Source of the DNA: Trujillonella endophytica
GTDB taxonomy: Bacteria; Actinomycetota; Actinomycetes; Mycobacteriales; Geodermatophilaceae
Length of the DNA: 64,000 bases
NCBI RefSeq assembly: GCF_900110555.1
Contig: NZ_FOEE01000004.1
Location: 124,001-188,000, forward strand
Direction: 5' to 3'
Shown: positions 23,008 through 32,683 of the stretch, one piece after another
Numbering within the stretch: position 1 is the first letter of the stretch
How the letters are laid out: the number at the start of each line of letters is the position of its first letter
The notes under the pieces: generated by a model
The model's database searches: none
The model's input: the letters and a program-made list of their open reading frames with translations, nothing else
Told to the model about the DNA's origin: nothing
Translations under genes and position numbers: made by a program

Positions 23008-25128
23008 ATGCCCCCCGAGCGCCATGCCGACCAGTCCGCCCCCGCCCCCGTCAGCCCGACCGGCGTGGGGTACGAGGGTCCGCGCACCGGTCGCGACCCG
23101 CGTGGCCAGGCCGGCGACGTCCTCACCACGCCCAACGGGGTGCCCCTTCCCGACACCGACCACTCGCTCAAGGCGGGTCCGCGCGGCCCGGTCCTCCTCG
23201 AGGACTTCCACCTGCGCGAGAAGATCATGCACTTCGACCACGAGCGCATCCCGGAGCGCGTGGTGCACGCCCGCGGCGCCGGCGCGCACGGCGTCTTCAC
23301 CGCCTACGGCACCGCCGGCAAGCTGACCCGCGCCGCCGTCCTGGCCGAGAAGGGCCTGGAGACGCCGGTGTTCGTGCGCTTCAGCACGGTGCTGGGCTCG
23401 CGCGGCTCGGCCGACACCGTGCGCGACACCCGCGGGTTCGCGACGAAGTTCTACACGAAGGAGGGCACCTGGGACCTGGTCGGCAACAACATCCCGGTCT
23501 TCTTCATCCAGGACGCGATCAAGTTCCCCGACGTCATCCACGCCGGCAAGCCGCACCCCGACCGGGAGATCCCCCAGGCGCAGTCGGCCCACGACACGTT
23601 CTGGGACTTCGTCACCCTCCACACCGAGGCCACCCACCACACGATCTGGAACATGAGCGACCGCGGGATCCCGCGCAGCTTCCGGACGATGGAGGGCTTC
23701 GGCGTCCACACCTTCCGGCTGGTGAACGCCGACCGGCAGACCTGCCTGGTCAAGTTCCACTGGAAGCCCAAGCTGGGCGTCCACTCCCTCACCTGGGAGG
23801 AGGCGCAGCTGGCCGCGGGCTTCGACCCCGACTTCCACCGCCGCGACCTCTACGACTCCATCGAGAACGGCGCCTTCCCCGAGTGGGAGCTCGGCGTGCA
23901 GGTCTTCCCCGACACCCCGGAGGAGACCTTCGAGGGCATCGACCTGCTGGACCCGACCAAGATGGTTCCGGAGGAGCTCGCGCCGGTGCAGCCGATCGGC
24001 AAGCTGGTGCTCAACGCCAACCCGACGAACTTCTTCGCCGAGACCGAGCAGGTCGCGTTCCACACCGGCCACCTCGTCGCCGGCATCGAGGGGACGAACG
24101 ACCCGCTCCTGCAGGGTCGCAACTTCTCCTACCTGGACACGCAGCTGACCCGTCTCGGCGGGCCGAACTTCACCCAGATCCCGATCAACCGGCCGCACGC
24201 GCCGGTCAACGACATGACGCGGGACGGCTTCCACCAGCACGCCGTCCACACCGGGCAGGCGCCCTACACGCCCAACAGCGTCGACGACGGCAGCCCGTTC
24301 CCCGCCGAGTGGGCCGACGCCGCCTACATCCAGGTGCCGCGGAAGGTCAGCGGCGAGGTCGGCCGGACCGCGCCGGCCTCGTTCGACGACCACTACTCCC
24401 AGGCGGCGCTGTTCTACGCCAGCCTGACCAGCATCGAGCAGCAGCACATCGCGGACGCGTACACGTTCGAGCTCGGCAAGTGCTATGAGCAGTCGATCAA
24501 GGAGCGCGGGCTGGCCGTGCTGGCGAAGATCGACACCGACCTCTGCGCCCAGGTGGCGGCCGGCCTCGGCCTGCCGGCTCCGGCGCCGGAGCCGGTGGAG
24601 CCCGGCGCCCTCTCCCCCGCGCTGCGGCAGATCAAGCCCGAGCCCTTCCCGATCGACGGCCGGATCGTCGGCGTGGTCGCCGGCCCGGGCGCGGACCTGA
24701 AGGGGATCGCGAAGCTGCGTACCGCGCTCGAGGCGGAGGGCGCGCTGCTGCGGGTGATCGCCCCGCACGGCGGCCAGCTCGTCGACGGCAAGGACGTGGA
24801 GATCGTCGAGCGGACGTTCGCCACCGGCCGCTCGATCGAGTTCGACGCGATCGTCGTGGCCGACGGCGCCCCCAAGGACGGCGACTTCCGCGCCGTCACG
24901 ATGCTGCAGGAGGCCTTCCGCCACCTGAAGGGCATCGGCGCCTGGGGCGACGGCGTGGAGGTGCTGCGCGCAGCGGGGATCGACCCGGAGGCGCCCGGCG
25001 TGATCACCGGACCGAAGGCGACCGCGGCCATGGCGGCGGAGACGATCGCGGCCCTGGGCATGCACCGCGCCTGGGACCGCACTCCACTGGTGAGCAACAA
25101 CGTGGTGCCCCCGGCGCCCACCGCCTGA
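23008..25128 (+). CDS. katE: Large-subunit (HPII-type) catalase KatE
   Basis: This monofunctional heme catalase decomposes hydrogen peroxide. The 706-residue length marks it as a large-subunit clade 2 enzyme with a C-terminal GATase1/DJ-1-like domain from about residue 540. The catalytic His lies in VVHARGAGAHG (about 85-95) and the Asn in DLVGNNIPVFF. The RFSTVLGSRGSADTVRDTRG segment and NFSYLDTQLTRLGG, with the proximal heme Tyr, are clear. Start ATG 23008 follows TGGAG. A stress-sigma promoter precedes it, and three hairpins follow the stop. Confidence 0.96.
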   Translation: MPPERHADQSAPAPVSPTGVGYEGPRTGRDPRGQAGDVLTTPNGVPLPDTDHSLKAGPRGPVLLEDFHLREKIMHFDHERIPERVVHARGAGAHGVFTAYGTAGKLTRAAVLAEKGLETPVFVRFSTVLGSRGSADTVRDTRGFATKFYTKEGTWDLVGNNIPVFFIQDAIKFPDVIHAGKPHPDREIPQAQSAHDTFWDFVTLHTEATHHTIWNMSDRGIPRSFRTMEGFGVHTFRLVNADRQTCLVKFHWKPKLGVHSLTWEEAQLAAGFDPDFHRRDLYDSIENGAFPEWELGVQVFPDTPEETFEGIDLLDPTKMVPEELAPVQPIGKLVLNANPTNFFAETEQVAFHTGHLVAGIEGTNDPLLQGRNFSYLDTQLTRLGGPNFTQIPINRPHAPVNDMTRDGFHQHAVHTGQAPYTPNSVDDGSPFPAEWADAAYIQVPRKVSGEVGRTAPASFDDHYSQAALFYASLTSIEQQHIADAYTFELGKCYEQSIKERGLAVLAKIDTDLCAQVAAGLGLPAPAPEPVEPGALSPALRQIKPEPFPIDGRIVGVVAGPGADLKGIAKLRTALEAEGALLRVIAPHGGQLVDGKDVEIVERTFATGRSIEFDAIVVADGAPKDGDFRAVTMLQEAFRHLKGIGAWGDGVEVLRAAGIDPEAPGVITGPKATAAMAAETIAALGMHRAWDRTPLVSNNVVPPAPTA

Positions 25129-25131
25129 GCC

Positions 25132-25179
25132 GCTGCCGCTGCGGTTGCCGTTGCCGCTGCCGTTGCGGTTGCCGTTGCG
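25132..25179. repeat. 24-bp tandem repeat, two copies
   Basis: Copies at 25132-25155 and 25156-25179 differ at two positions and are built of GCCGYT/GCGGTT hexamers. It lies directly after the katE stop and before the hairpin cluster. Confidence 0.8.
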
Positions 25180-25263
25180 CGGGGATCAGGCTCCCTGATC
25201 CCCGGGTGTCCTCCCTCACCGTCCGCGGTGAGGGAGGACACCGCACGATCAGGGACCCTGATC
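25180..25263. terminator. Three-hairpin cluster between katE and the convergent GNAT gene
   Basis: Hairpin A has an 11-bp stem (25180-25190 with 25194-25204). Hairpin B has a perfect 16-bp stem (25206-25221 with 25226-25241, 4-nt loop). Hairpin C has a 7-bp stem (25247-25253 with 25257-25263). A and C share the arm GATCAGG...CCTGATC. The cluster can terminate both convergent genes and may be a dispersed repeat element. Confidence 0.75.
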
Positions 25264-25286
25264 CCGGGCGGGGCGGCCCCCCTCCC

Positions 25287-25805
25287 CTACAGGCGGCAGA
25301 GCAGCAGCACCTCGTCGCGGTCGTCCCCGGGGGCCACCCGGATCGCGCCGGGCATGCGGCCGAAGACCTCGTAGCCGAGCCGCTCGTAGAAGCCCTCCAG
25401 CCCGTAGCCCCCGCGCACGGTCAGGTGCAGGAACTCCAGCCCGCGAGCCCGGGCCGCGTCGTGGACGCCGGCCATCAGCACCCGCCCCAGCCCCTGCCCC
25501 TGGCGGGACGGGTGGACCTGCACCCGCAGCACGGTCGCCCAGTGCCTCCGCAGCGGGCTCACCGACGTGGACAGCACGGCGAACCCGGCCGGCTCGCCGT
25601 CGACCCGAAGCACGCACAGCGCCTGCGTCCCGCCGTGGACGCGCTCGACCAGCCCGTCGAGCACCGGCGCCACGACGTCGCGGGTGACCGGGGCGACGAA
25701 GCCGACGGCGCCGCCGGCGTTGGTCACGTCCGTCCACAGGTCGAGCAGGCAGGCGCGGAGGTCGTCGTCCACGCGGGTGGACACGGTGACCTCGACGTGC
25801 GGCAT
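25287..25805 (-). CDS. GNAT-family N-acetyltransferase
   Basis: This is a 172-residue single GNAT domain. The acetyl-CoA loop VHPSRQGQGLGRVLMAGVHD lies near 96-115, and GLEGFYERLGYEVFGR near 140-155 is the usual C-terminal motif. The substrate is unknown. ATG 25805 is chosen because MPHVEVTVSTR opens the domain; the upstream frame is Arg-rich and low complexity. It is divergent from the M1 peptidase gene. Confidence 0.87.
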   Translation of the reverse strand: MPHVEVTVSTRVDDDLRACLLDLWTDVTNAGGAVGFVAPVTRDVVAPVLDGLVERVHGGTQALCVLRVDGEPAGFAVLSTSVSPLRRHWATVLRVQVHPSRQGQGLGRVLMAGVHDAARARGLEFLHLTVRGGYGLEGFYERLGYEVFGRMPGAIRVAPGDDRDEVLLLCRL

Positions 25806-25930
25806 CCTTCGATTCTCCCGACGGCTGCACGAGCCGCCGCGCGCGCCCCCCTGGGCAGCGCGGCCCGGGTGGGGCAGGCTGCGCCGGGCCGTCGCCTCCG
25901 GCGGAGCACGACGACCGGGTAGGGGCACAC

Positions 25931-27385
25931 GTGACACGCGGGCGACGAGCGCGGTCCTGGGCGGCTGCGCTCACCGGACTGGCCCTGCTGGGCGGCTGCA
26001 CGACCGAGGTCGCGGGCTCCGCCGCACCGGCCGGGAGCCCCGGGGCCGACGGCTTCGGTGACCCCTACTTCCCGCTCGACGGCAACGGCGGCTACGACGT
26101 CGACAGCTACGCCCTCGATCTGCGGTTCGACCCCGGGAGCGACGAGCTGAGCGGCACGGCCACGATCGTCGCGACGGCCACCCAGAGCCTCTCGGCGTTC
26201 AACCTGGACCTGTTCGGCTTCGAGGTCTCGTCGGTCACCGTGGACGGCGAGGACGCCGGCGTGGGCCGCGACGGCGGCGAGCTCACGGTCACCCCGGCGG
26301 CCGACCTCCGGCAGGGGGCGCAGTTCACCACGGTCGTCGCCTACGAGGGCGTGCCCGAGCCGCTGGACGACGGCCTGGGCGTCGCCGGGTTCGTCCAGAC
26401 CGACGACGGCGCGGTGGCCGCGGGGCAGCCCGACGTCGCCGCCAGCTGGTTCCCCGTCAACGACCACCCGGCCGACGCGGCCTCGGTGGACGTGTCGATC
26501 ACCGTTCCCGAGGGGCTCGAGGGGATCTCCAACGGCGAGCTCGTCGACTCCACCACCGACGACGGCTGGACGACCTGGCAGTGGTCGGCGGCCGAGCCGA
26601 TGGCGCCCTACCTGGTCACGCTCGCGGTCGGGGAGTTCGAGATCGAGGAGTACGAGCAGGACGGCATCCGCTACTGGGACGCGATCGACCCGGCCCTCGC
26701 CGAGTACGGGGCCTCGGGGTCGGCCACGGTGTTCGACCTCGCGCAGGAGTCGCTGGCGCTGGCGCCGGACGTCGTCGCCGTCCTCGAGGAGTGGTTCGGG
26801 CCGTACCCGTTCGCGGTCGCCGGCGGCATCGTCGACGACGTCCCGGAGATGCAGTTCGCCCTGGAGAACCAGACCCGCCCCGTGTACTCGCCCGTGTTCT
26901 TCACCGACGCCGACGACGGCGAGATCGTGGTGGTGCACGAGCTCGCCCACCAGTGGGCCGGCGACAGCGTCCGCCTCGCGGGCTGGCAACACATCTGGCT
27001 CAACGAGGGGTTCGCCACGTACGCCGAGTGGCTGTGGGCCGACGCCCAGGGCACGTCGACGCCGCAGGAGTTCTTCGACGACCTCGCCGCGGTGCCCGCC
27101 GACCGGAGCTTCTGGCGGGTGGCCATCGGCGACCCGGGGCCGGAGTCCGACGCCCTGTTCTCCGAGGCCGTCTACCTGCGCGGCGCCATGACGGTGCACG
27201 CGCTGCGCACGGAGCTCGGCGAGGACGCGTTCGCCGAGCTGGTGCTCGAGTGGTTCGGCAGCGAGGGCGGCCGGGCCGTCACGACCGACGACTTCGTCGC
27301 GCTCGCGGAGGAGATCTCGGGCGCCGACCTCGACGACTTCTTCGCCCAGTGGCTCGGCGCGGGCAAGCCCCCCTCGCTGGAGTGA
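25931..27385 (+). CDS. M1-family metallopeptidase lipoprotein
   Basis: This 484-residue zinc aminopeptidase has a short signal with lipobox LLGGC (Cys about 23), placing it on the outer face of the membrane. The N-terminal beta domain ends in the substrate motif EMQFALENQTR (GAMEN-like). The zinc site is HELAHQW with NEGFATYAEW downstream. A short C-terminal helical part is present but the large C-terminal domain of full-length M1 enzymes is missing, as in many actinobacterial small M1 enzymes. Start GTG 25931. Confidence 0.9.
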   Translation: MTRGRRARSWAAALTGLALLGGCTTEVAGSAAPAGSPGADGFGDPYFPLDGNGGYDVDSYALDLRFDPGSDELSGTATIVATATQSLSAFNLDLFGFEVSSVTVDGEDAGVGRDGGELTVTPAADLRQGAQFTTVVAYEGVPEPLDDGLGVAGFVQTDDGAVAAGQPDVAASWFPVNDHPADAASVDVSITVPEGLEGISNGELVDSTTDDGWTTWQWSAAEPMAPYLVTLAVGEFEIEEYEQDGIRYWDAIDPALAEYGASGSATVFDLAQESLALAPDVVAVLEEWFGPYPFAVAGGIVDDVPEMQFALENQTRPVYSPVFFTDADDGEIVVVHELAHQWAGDSVRLAGWQHIWLNEGFATYAEWLWADAQGTSTPQEFFDDLAAVPADRSFWRVAIGDPGPESDALFSEAVYLRGAMTVHALRTELGEDAFAELVLEWFGSEGGRAVTTDDFVALAEEISGADLDDFFAQWLGAGKPPSLE

Positions 27386-27412
27386 CACGACCTCTGGACC
27401 CACGCCGGGCGG

Positions 27413-27463
27413 CCTCCCTGCAGGGGCCCGCGGCGAGCTTGCGAGGCGTGGGGGGCAGGGAGG
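27413..27463. terminator. Hairpin between the M1 peptidase and the flavin reductase gene
   Basis: CCTCCCTGC (27413-27421) pairs with GCAGGGAGG (27455-27463) around a 33-nt apical region that is itself GC-rich. It lies between convergent stops and is a likely shared terminator. Confidence 0.55.
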
Positions 27464-27467
27464 TCCT

Positions 27468-28193
27468 TCATCCGCTCGGGCCGAAGCGCTCCAGGCGGAT
27501 CGTGGCGGCCGGGACGCCGAGCCCCACCAGCAGCTGGCTCGCCGCCTCGGCGAAAGGGTCCGAGCCGCAGACGTAGACGTCCTGGCCCGGCTCCCAGAGC
27601 GGAACGAGGTCCGGGCCGGTCAGCCGCCCGGCCGGGCGGATGCCGGTGGCCTCCCGCGTCGTCAGCACGACCGCGCCGTCCGCCTCGAGCTCCGCGACGT
27701 ACGGCAGCTCGGCGCGCGTGCGGGTCGAGACGAGCAGCCGCAGCAGCTCGAGCCGGCCGAGCTCGCGCGCCGTCCGCAGCATCGACACGAACGGGACGAC
27801 GCCGGTGCCGCCGGCCACGAGCAGCGCCGGGCGCTCCCCCTCCCAGACGAAGAACCCGCCGAGCGGACCGCGCACCTCCAGCTCGTCACCGGGCTCCACG
27901 ACGTCGGCGAGGAACGTGGACACCTCGCCGTCGTCGAGCCGTTCGACGAGCAGTTCGACCAGCGGGTCCCCGGGCGCCGAGGCCACCGAGTACGACCGCT
28001 GGGCCCGGTAGCCGTCCTCCGCGGTGAGCCGGACGACGTAGTGCTGCCCCGCGAGGTGGTCGACCCGGTCGGGGACGGCCAGCCGGAGCTGGACGGTGCG
28101 GGGGGTCGGCCGGTCGACCTCGCGCACCGTCGCCGTCCGCCACCCGCCCGCCGGCGCGCGCCGGCCCCAGGCGGCTGGACCGGGCTCAGTCAC
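27468..28193 (-). CDS. Flavin/NAD(P)-binding ferredoxin reductase-type oxidoreductase
   Basis: This 241-residue FNR-like protein has the FAD motif RSYSVASAP (about 66-74) with GQHYVVRL before it, the NAD-binding GGTGVVPFVSMLR (about 128-140) and the C-terminal DVYVCGSDPFAEAA. It lacks a 2Fe-2S domain, so it must pass electrons to a separate partner. It starts 8 nt inside the end of the molybdenum-enzyme gene, so the two form one operon and probably one redox system. Confidence 0.88.
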   Translation of the reverse strand: MTEPGPAAWGRRAPAGGWRTATVREVDRPTPRTVQLRLAVPDRVDHLAGQHYVVRLTAEDGYRAQRSYSVASAPGDPLVELLVERLDDGEVSTFLADVVEPGDELEVRGPLGGFFVWEGERPALLVAGGTGVVPFVSMLRTARELGRLELLRLLVSTRTRAELPYVAELEADGAVVLTTREATGIRPAGRLTGPDLVPLWEPGQDVYVCGSDPFAEAASQLLVGLGVPAATIRLERFGPSG

Positions 28194-28794
28194 CTTGGTA
28201 GCGCTGCTCGAGCCACGGGTCGCCGCGGTCGTGGTAGCCGTTCTGCTCCCAGAAGCCGGGCTGGTCGCGGTGCATCAGGGTCAGCCGGGTGACCCACTTG
28301 GCGCTCTTCCAGAAGTAGAGGTGGGGCACGAGCAGCCGCACGGGGCCGCCGTGCTCGATCGGCAGCGGCCCGCCCTCGTACTCCCAGACCACCCACGCCC
28401 TGCCGCCGGTGACGTCCGCCAGCGGCAGGTTGGTCGTGTAGCCGGTCTTGGACGTCGCCATGACGAAGTGCGCCTCGGCGGTGGGCCGGGCGGCCTCGAG
28501 GAGGCTGTCGACGCTGACCCCGGCGAACCAGGTGCCGAACTTCGACCACGTCGTCACGCAGTGGATGTCGCCGCGGTACTCCGACCGCGGCAGCGCGTGC
28601 GCCTCGTCCCAGTTCCAGGTGGTCGGCTGCTCGACGCGGCCGTCGACCGTGATGCTCCAGGTCTCCGGGCTGATCCGCGGGGTCGGCTCCGCGGTGAGCA
28701 CCGGCCAGTCGGTGCCGGCGTCGTACTGGCCGGGCGGCAGCCGCGGGTCGCGCTCGCGGCGGCGGCCCAGGAAGCCGCGGGTGGGTCCAGCCAC
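28186..28794 (-). CDS. Sulfite-oxidase-like molybdopterin oxidoreductase (YedY/MsrP fold)
   Basis: This 202-residue oxidoreductase-molybdopterin domain protein has the Moco-binding cysteine in DIHCVTTWSKFGTWFAGV (about 75-92). LLVPHLYFWKSAKWV near 155-170 is the usual C-terminal part. No signal peptide or Tat motif is visible, so it is probably cytoplasmic, unlike exported MsrP. The overlapping downstream flavin reductase is its likely electron partner. The physiological substrate (sulfoxide, sulfite or other) is unknown. Start ATG 28794. Confidence 0.87.
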   Translation of the reverse strand: MAGPTRGFLGRRRERDPRLPPGQYDAGTDWPVLTAEPTPRISPETWSITVDGRVEQPTTWNWDEAHALPRSEYRGDIHCVTTWSKFGTWFAGVSVDSLLEAARPTAEAHFVMATSKTGYTTNLPLADVTGGRAWVVWEYEGGPLPIEHGGPVRLLVPHLYFWKSAKWVTRLTLMHRDQPGFWEQNGYHDRGDPWLEQRYQGD

Positions 28795-28892
28795 GGTTCG
28801 TCGTCCTCTCGTCGGGGGTTCCCAGCCTGCCGCAGGGTCGGCCAGGTCACGATTTGGTGACCGACCGACGATCCCACCGCGGAATCGGCCGG

Positions 28893-28911
28893 TTAGGCAA
28901 GCCTTACGAGA
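28893..28911. promoter_or_regulatory. Putative iron-regulator (IdeR/DtxR) box upstream of sdhCAB
   Basis: TTAGGCAAGCCTTACGAGA matches the DtxR-type consensus at 13 of 19 positions by hand count, with the left half (TTAGG..AGCCT) nearly perfect. It lies 22 bp upstream of a candidate sdhC promoter and about 100 bp upstream of the divergent molybdenum-enzyme gene, so either could be the target. Confidence 0.5.
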
Positions 28912-28932
28912 GCTGTGTCACCGCGCGTTTAC

Positions 28933-28962
28933 TTGGCCGCAAAGAGCGGCACGACCTAGCGT
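28933..28962 (+). promoter_or_regulatory. Candidate sdhCAB promoter with leaderless start
   Basis: TTGGCC (28933-28938), an 18-nt spacer and TAGCGT (28957-28962) fit a -35/-10 pair with the actinobacterial TANNNT -10. The sdhC GTG starts 7 nt after the -10, so transcription would begin at the start codon and give a leaderless mRNA. Confidence 0.5.
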
Positions 28963-28969
28963 TGCCCGC

Positions 28970-29677
28970 GTGGTGACGGTGACGACGCAGTCTGGCCAGC
29001 GCAGGGCGCCCAAGGCCGCGAAGACCAGTTCGGTCTTCAAGAAGGTGGTCATGGCGGTCAGCGGCATCATCTTGGTGCTGTATCTGATCGCGCACATGAT
29101 CGGAAACCTCAAGGCCTTCTCCGGCCGCGAGGACTTCAACCACTACTCGGAGTGGCTGCGCACCATCGGCAACCCGGCCCTGCCGGGCGCGACGGTGCTG
29201 TGGATCATCCGGATCGTCCTGCTGGCGGCCGTGCTCGCGCACATCTGGGCCGCGGTCTCGCTGTGGCGCCAGGCCAAGCGGGCGCGCCCCCAGGGGTACG
29301 TGACGAGGAAGGCCGTGGCCCAGAGCTACGCCTCCCGCACGATGCGCTGGGGCGGCGTGATCATCGCCGCCTTCGTGATCTGGCACCTCCTGGACCTCAC
29401 CTTCGGCGCGGTGAACAGCGAGGGCCACGACGGCTCCCCCTACGACCGCCTGCTGGCCAGCTTCCAGAACCCCGTGTCGACGATCTTCTACGCGATCGCG
29501 GTGATCCTGCTGGGCATGCACCTGCGGCACGGCGTGTGGAGCGCCACGCAGACGCTGGGCCAGAGCAACCGCCGCCGCGAGGTGACGGTGAACTACGCCG
29601 CCACCGCCTTCGCCACGGTCCTGACGCTCGGGTTCCTCCTCACGCCCTTCTCCGTCCTCTTCGGTCTGATCGACTAA
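28970..29677 (+). CDS. sdhC: Succinate dehydrogenase cytochrome b558-type subunit (SdhC)
   Basis: This 235-residue membrane anchor has five helices and conserved histidines in LIAHMIGN, LAHIWAA, IWHLLDL and MHLRHG, as in di-heme b558-type menaquinone-reactive SdhC of Corynebacterium and Bacillus. Start is GTG 28970 or GTG 28973; both directly follow the predicted -10, and no Shine-Dalgarno is seen. It is the first gene of the sdhCAB operon. Confidence 0.93.
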   Translation: MVTVTTQSGQRRAPKAAKTSSVFKKVVMAVSGIILVLYLIAHMIGNLKAFSGREDFNHYSEWLRTIGNPALPGATVLWIIRIVLLAAVLAHIWAAVSLWRQAKRARPQGYVTRKAVAQSYASRTMRWGGVIIAAFVIWHLLDLTFGAVNSEGHDGSPYDRLLASFQNPVSTIFYAIAVILLGMHLRHGVWSATQTLGQSNRRREVTVNYAATAFATVLTLGFLLTPFSVLFGLID

Positions 29678-29704
29678 GTCTCCGTGACTAAGGAAGCCAC
29701 AGGC

Positions 29705-31651
<1,947 letters not shown>

Positions 31652-31670
31652 CGAACCACCGGAGCAACCT

Positions 31671-32501
31671 GTGACCTTGACTGAGGACGGCCCCCGGGCC
31701 GCCACGGCGCCGCACGAGAAGCCGGGCATGCGCCTGACGCTGCGGATCTGGCGCCAGCAGGACGCGTCGGCCCCCGGCAAGATGGTCGACTACCGCCTGG
31801 ACGACGTCTCCCCGGACATGTCCTTCCTCGAGATGCTCGACGTGCTCAACGAGCAGCTGATCATGGAGGGGCAGGACCCGGTCGCCTTCGACCACGACTG
31901 CCGCGAGGGCATCTGCGGCATGTGCGGCGTCATGATCAACGGGCGCGCGCACGGCAACGGCCTGCACGAGGGCCACCCCCAGACGACGACCTGCCAGCTG
32001 CACATGCGGTCGTTCAAGGACGGCGACGTCATCGACATCGAGCCGTGGCGCGCCAGCGCGTTCCCGGTGATCAAGGACCTCGCCGTCGACCGGCGGTCGT
32101 TCGACCGGATCATCCAGGCCGGCGGCTACATCAGCGTGCCGACCGGGACGGCCCCGGAGGCACACGCCGTGCCGGTGCCGAAGAAGGACGCCGACTTCGC
32201 GTTCGACGCGGCCACCTGCATCGGCTGCGGCGCGTGTGTCGCGGCCTGCCCGAACGCGTCGTCGATGCTGTTCACCGCCGCGAAGATCACCCACCTCGGG
32301 CTGCTCCCCCAGGGCCAGCCCGAGCGCGACGACCGCGTGGTCAACATGGTCGCCCAGCAGGACCGCGAGGGCTTCGGCGGCTGCACCAACATCGGTGAGT
32401 GCTCGGCGTCCTGCCCCAAGGGCATCTCGATGGAGACGATCTCCCGGCTCAACCACGACCTGCTCGGCGCCCTGCGCGCAGGAGTCCGGCCGAAGAGCTG
32501 A
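31671..32501 (+). CDS. sdhB: Succinate dehydrogenase iron-sulfur subunit (SdhB)
   Basis: This 276-residue Fe-S subunit has a plant-type 2Fe-2S domain ([16 protein letters not shown], about 78-93, with a further Cys near 110) and a C-terminal domain with [15 protein letters not shown] and [14 protein letters not shown] for the 4Fe-4S and 3Fe-4S clusters. It relays electrons from SdhA to the quinone site in SdhC. Start GTG 31671 comes 20 nt after sdhA, with CCGGAGCAACC upstream. Confidence 0.95.
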   Translation: MTLTEDGPRAATAPHEKPGMRLTLRIWRQQDASAPGKMVDYRLDDVSPDMSFLEMLDVLNEQLIMEGQDPVAFDHDCREGICGMCGVMINGRAHGNGLHEGHPQTTTCQLHMRSFKDGDVIDIEPWRASAFPVIKDLAVDRRSFDRIIQAGGYISVPTGTAPEAHAVPVPKKDADFAFDAATCIGCGACVAACPNASSMLFTAAKITHLGLLPQGQPERDDRVVNMVAQQDREGFGGCTNIGECSASCPKGISMETISRLNHDLLGALRAGVRPKS

Positions 32502-32520
32502 CAGCAGCACAGCACGCGCC

Positions 32521-32556
32521 GGCGGGCGGGGACCTCTGCGGAGGTCCCCGCCCGCC
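32521..32556 (+). terminator. sdhCAB hairpin terminator
   Basis: A perfect 16-bp stem (32521-32536 with 32541-32556) closes on a 4-nt loop, 20 nt after the sdhB stop. There is no T-run. It is followed directly by the tandem 23-bp repeat. Confidence 0.85.
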
Positions 32557-32563
32557 GTCGTTC

Positions 32564-32632
32564 CGGGCAATAGCGCGGAATTGCACCGGGCAGAAGCGCG
32601 AAGTTGCACCGCGCAGAAGCGCGGAATTGCAC
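32564..32632. repeat. Tandem triplet of the 23-bp dispersed repeat
   Basis: Units at 32564-32586, 32587-32609 and 32610-32632 are contiguous and each ends in TTGCAC, with core GCAGAAGCGCGRARTTGCAC. They are related to the two inverted copies at 20725-20770. The copies lie between sdhB and the convergent thiolase gene. No ORF is supported here. Confidence 0.88.
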
Positions 32633-32683
32633 AGGGGGCGCCGGGGACAGGGGCGCGACAGGCCGGGCGCAGGGCGCCCGGGA

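Noticed and set aside
25917-25922. GGGTAG near the M1 peptidase start as a stress-sigma promoter
   Set aside because: No GNNT element at 14-17 nt upstream, and it is only 9 nt from the GTG start.
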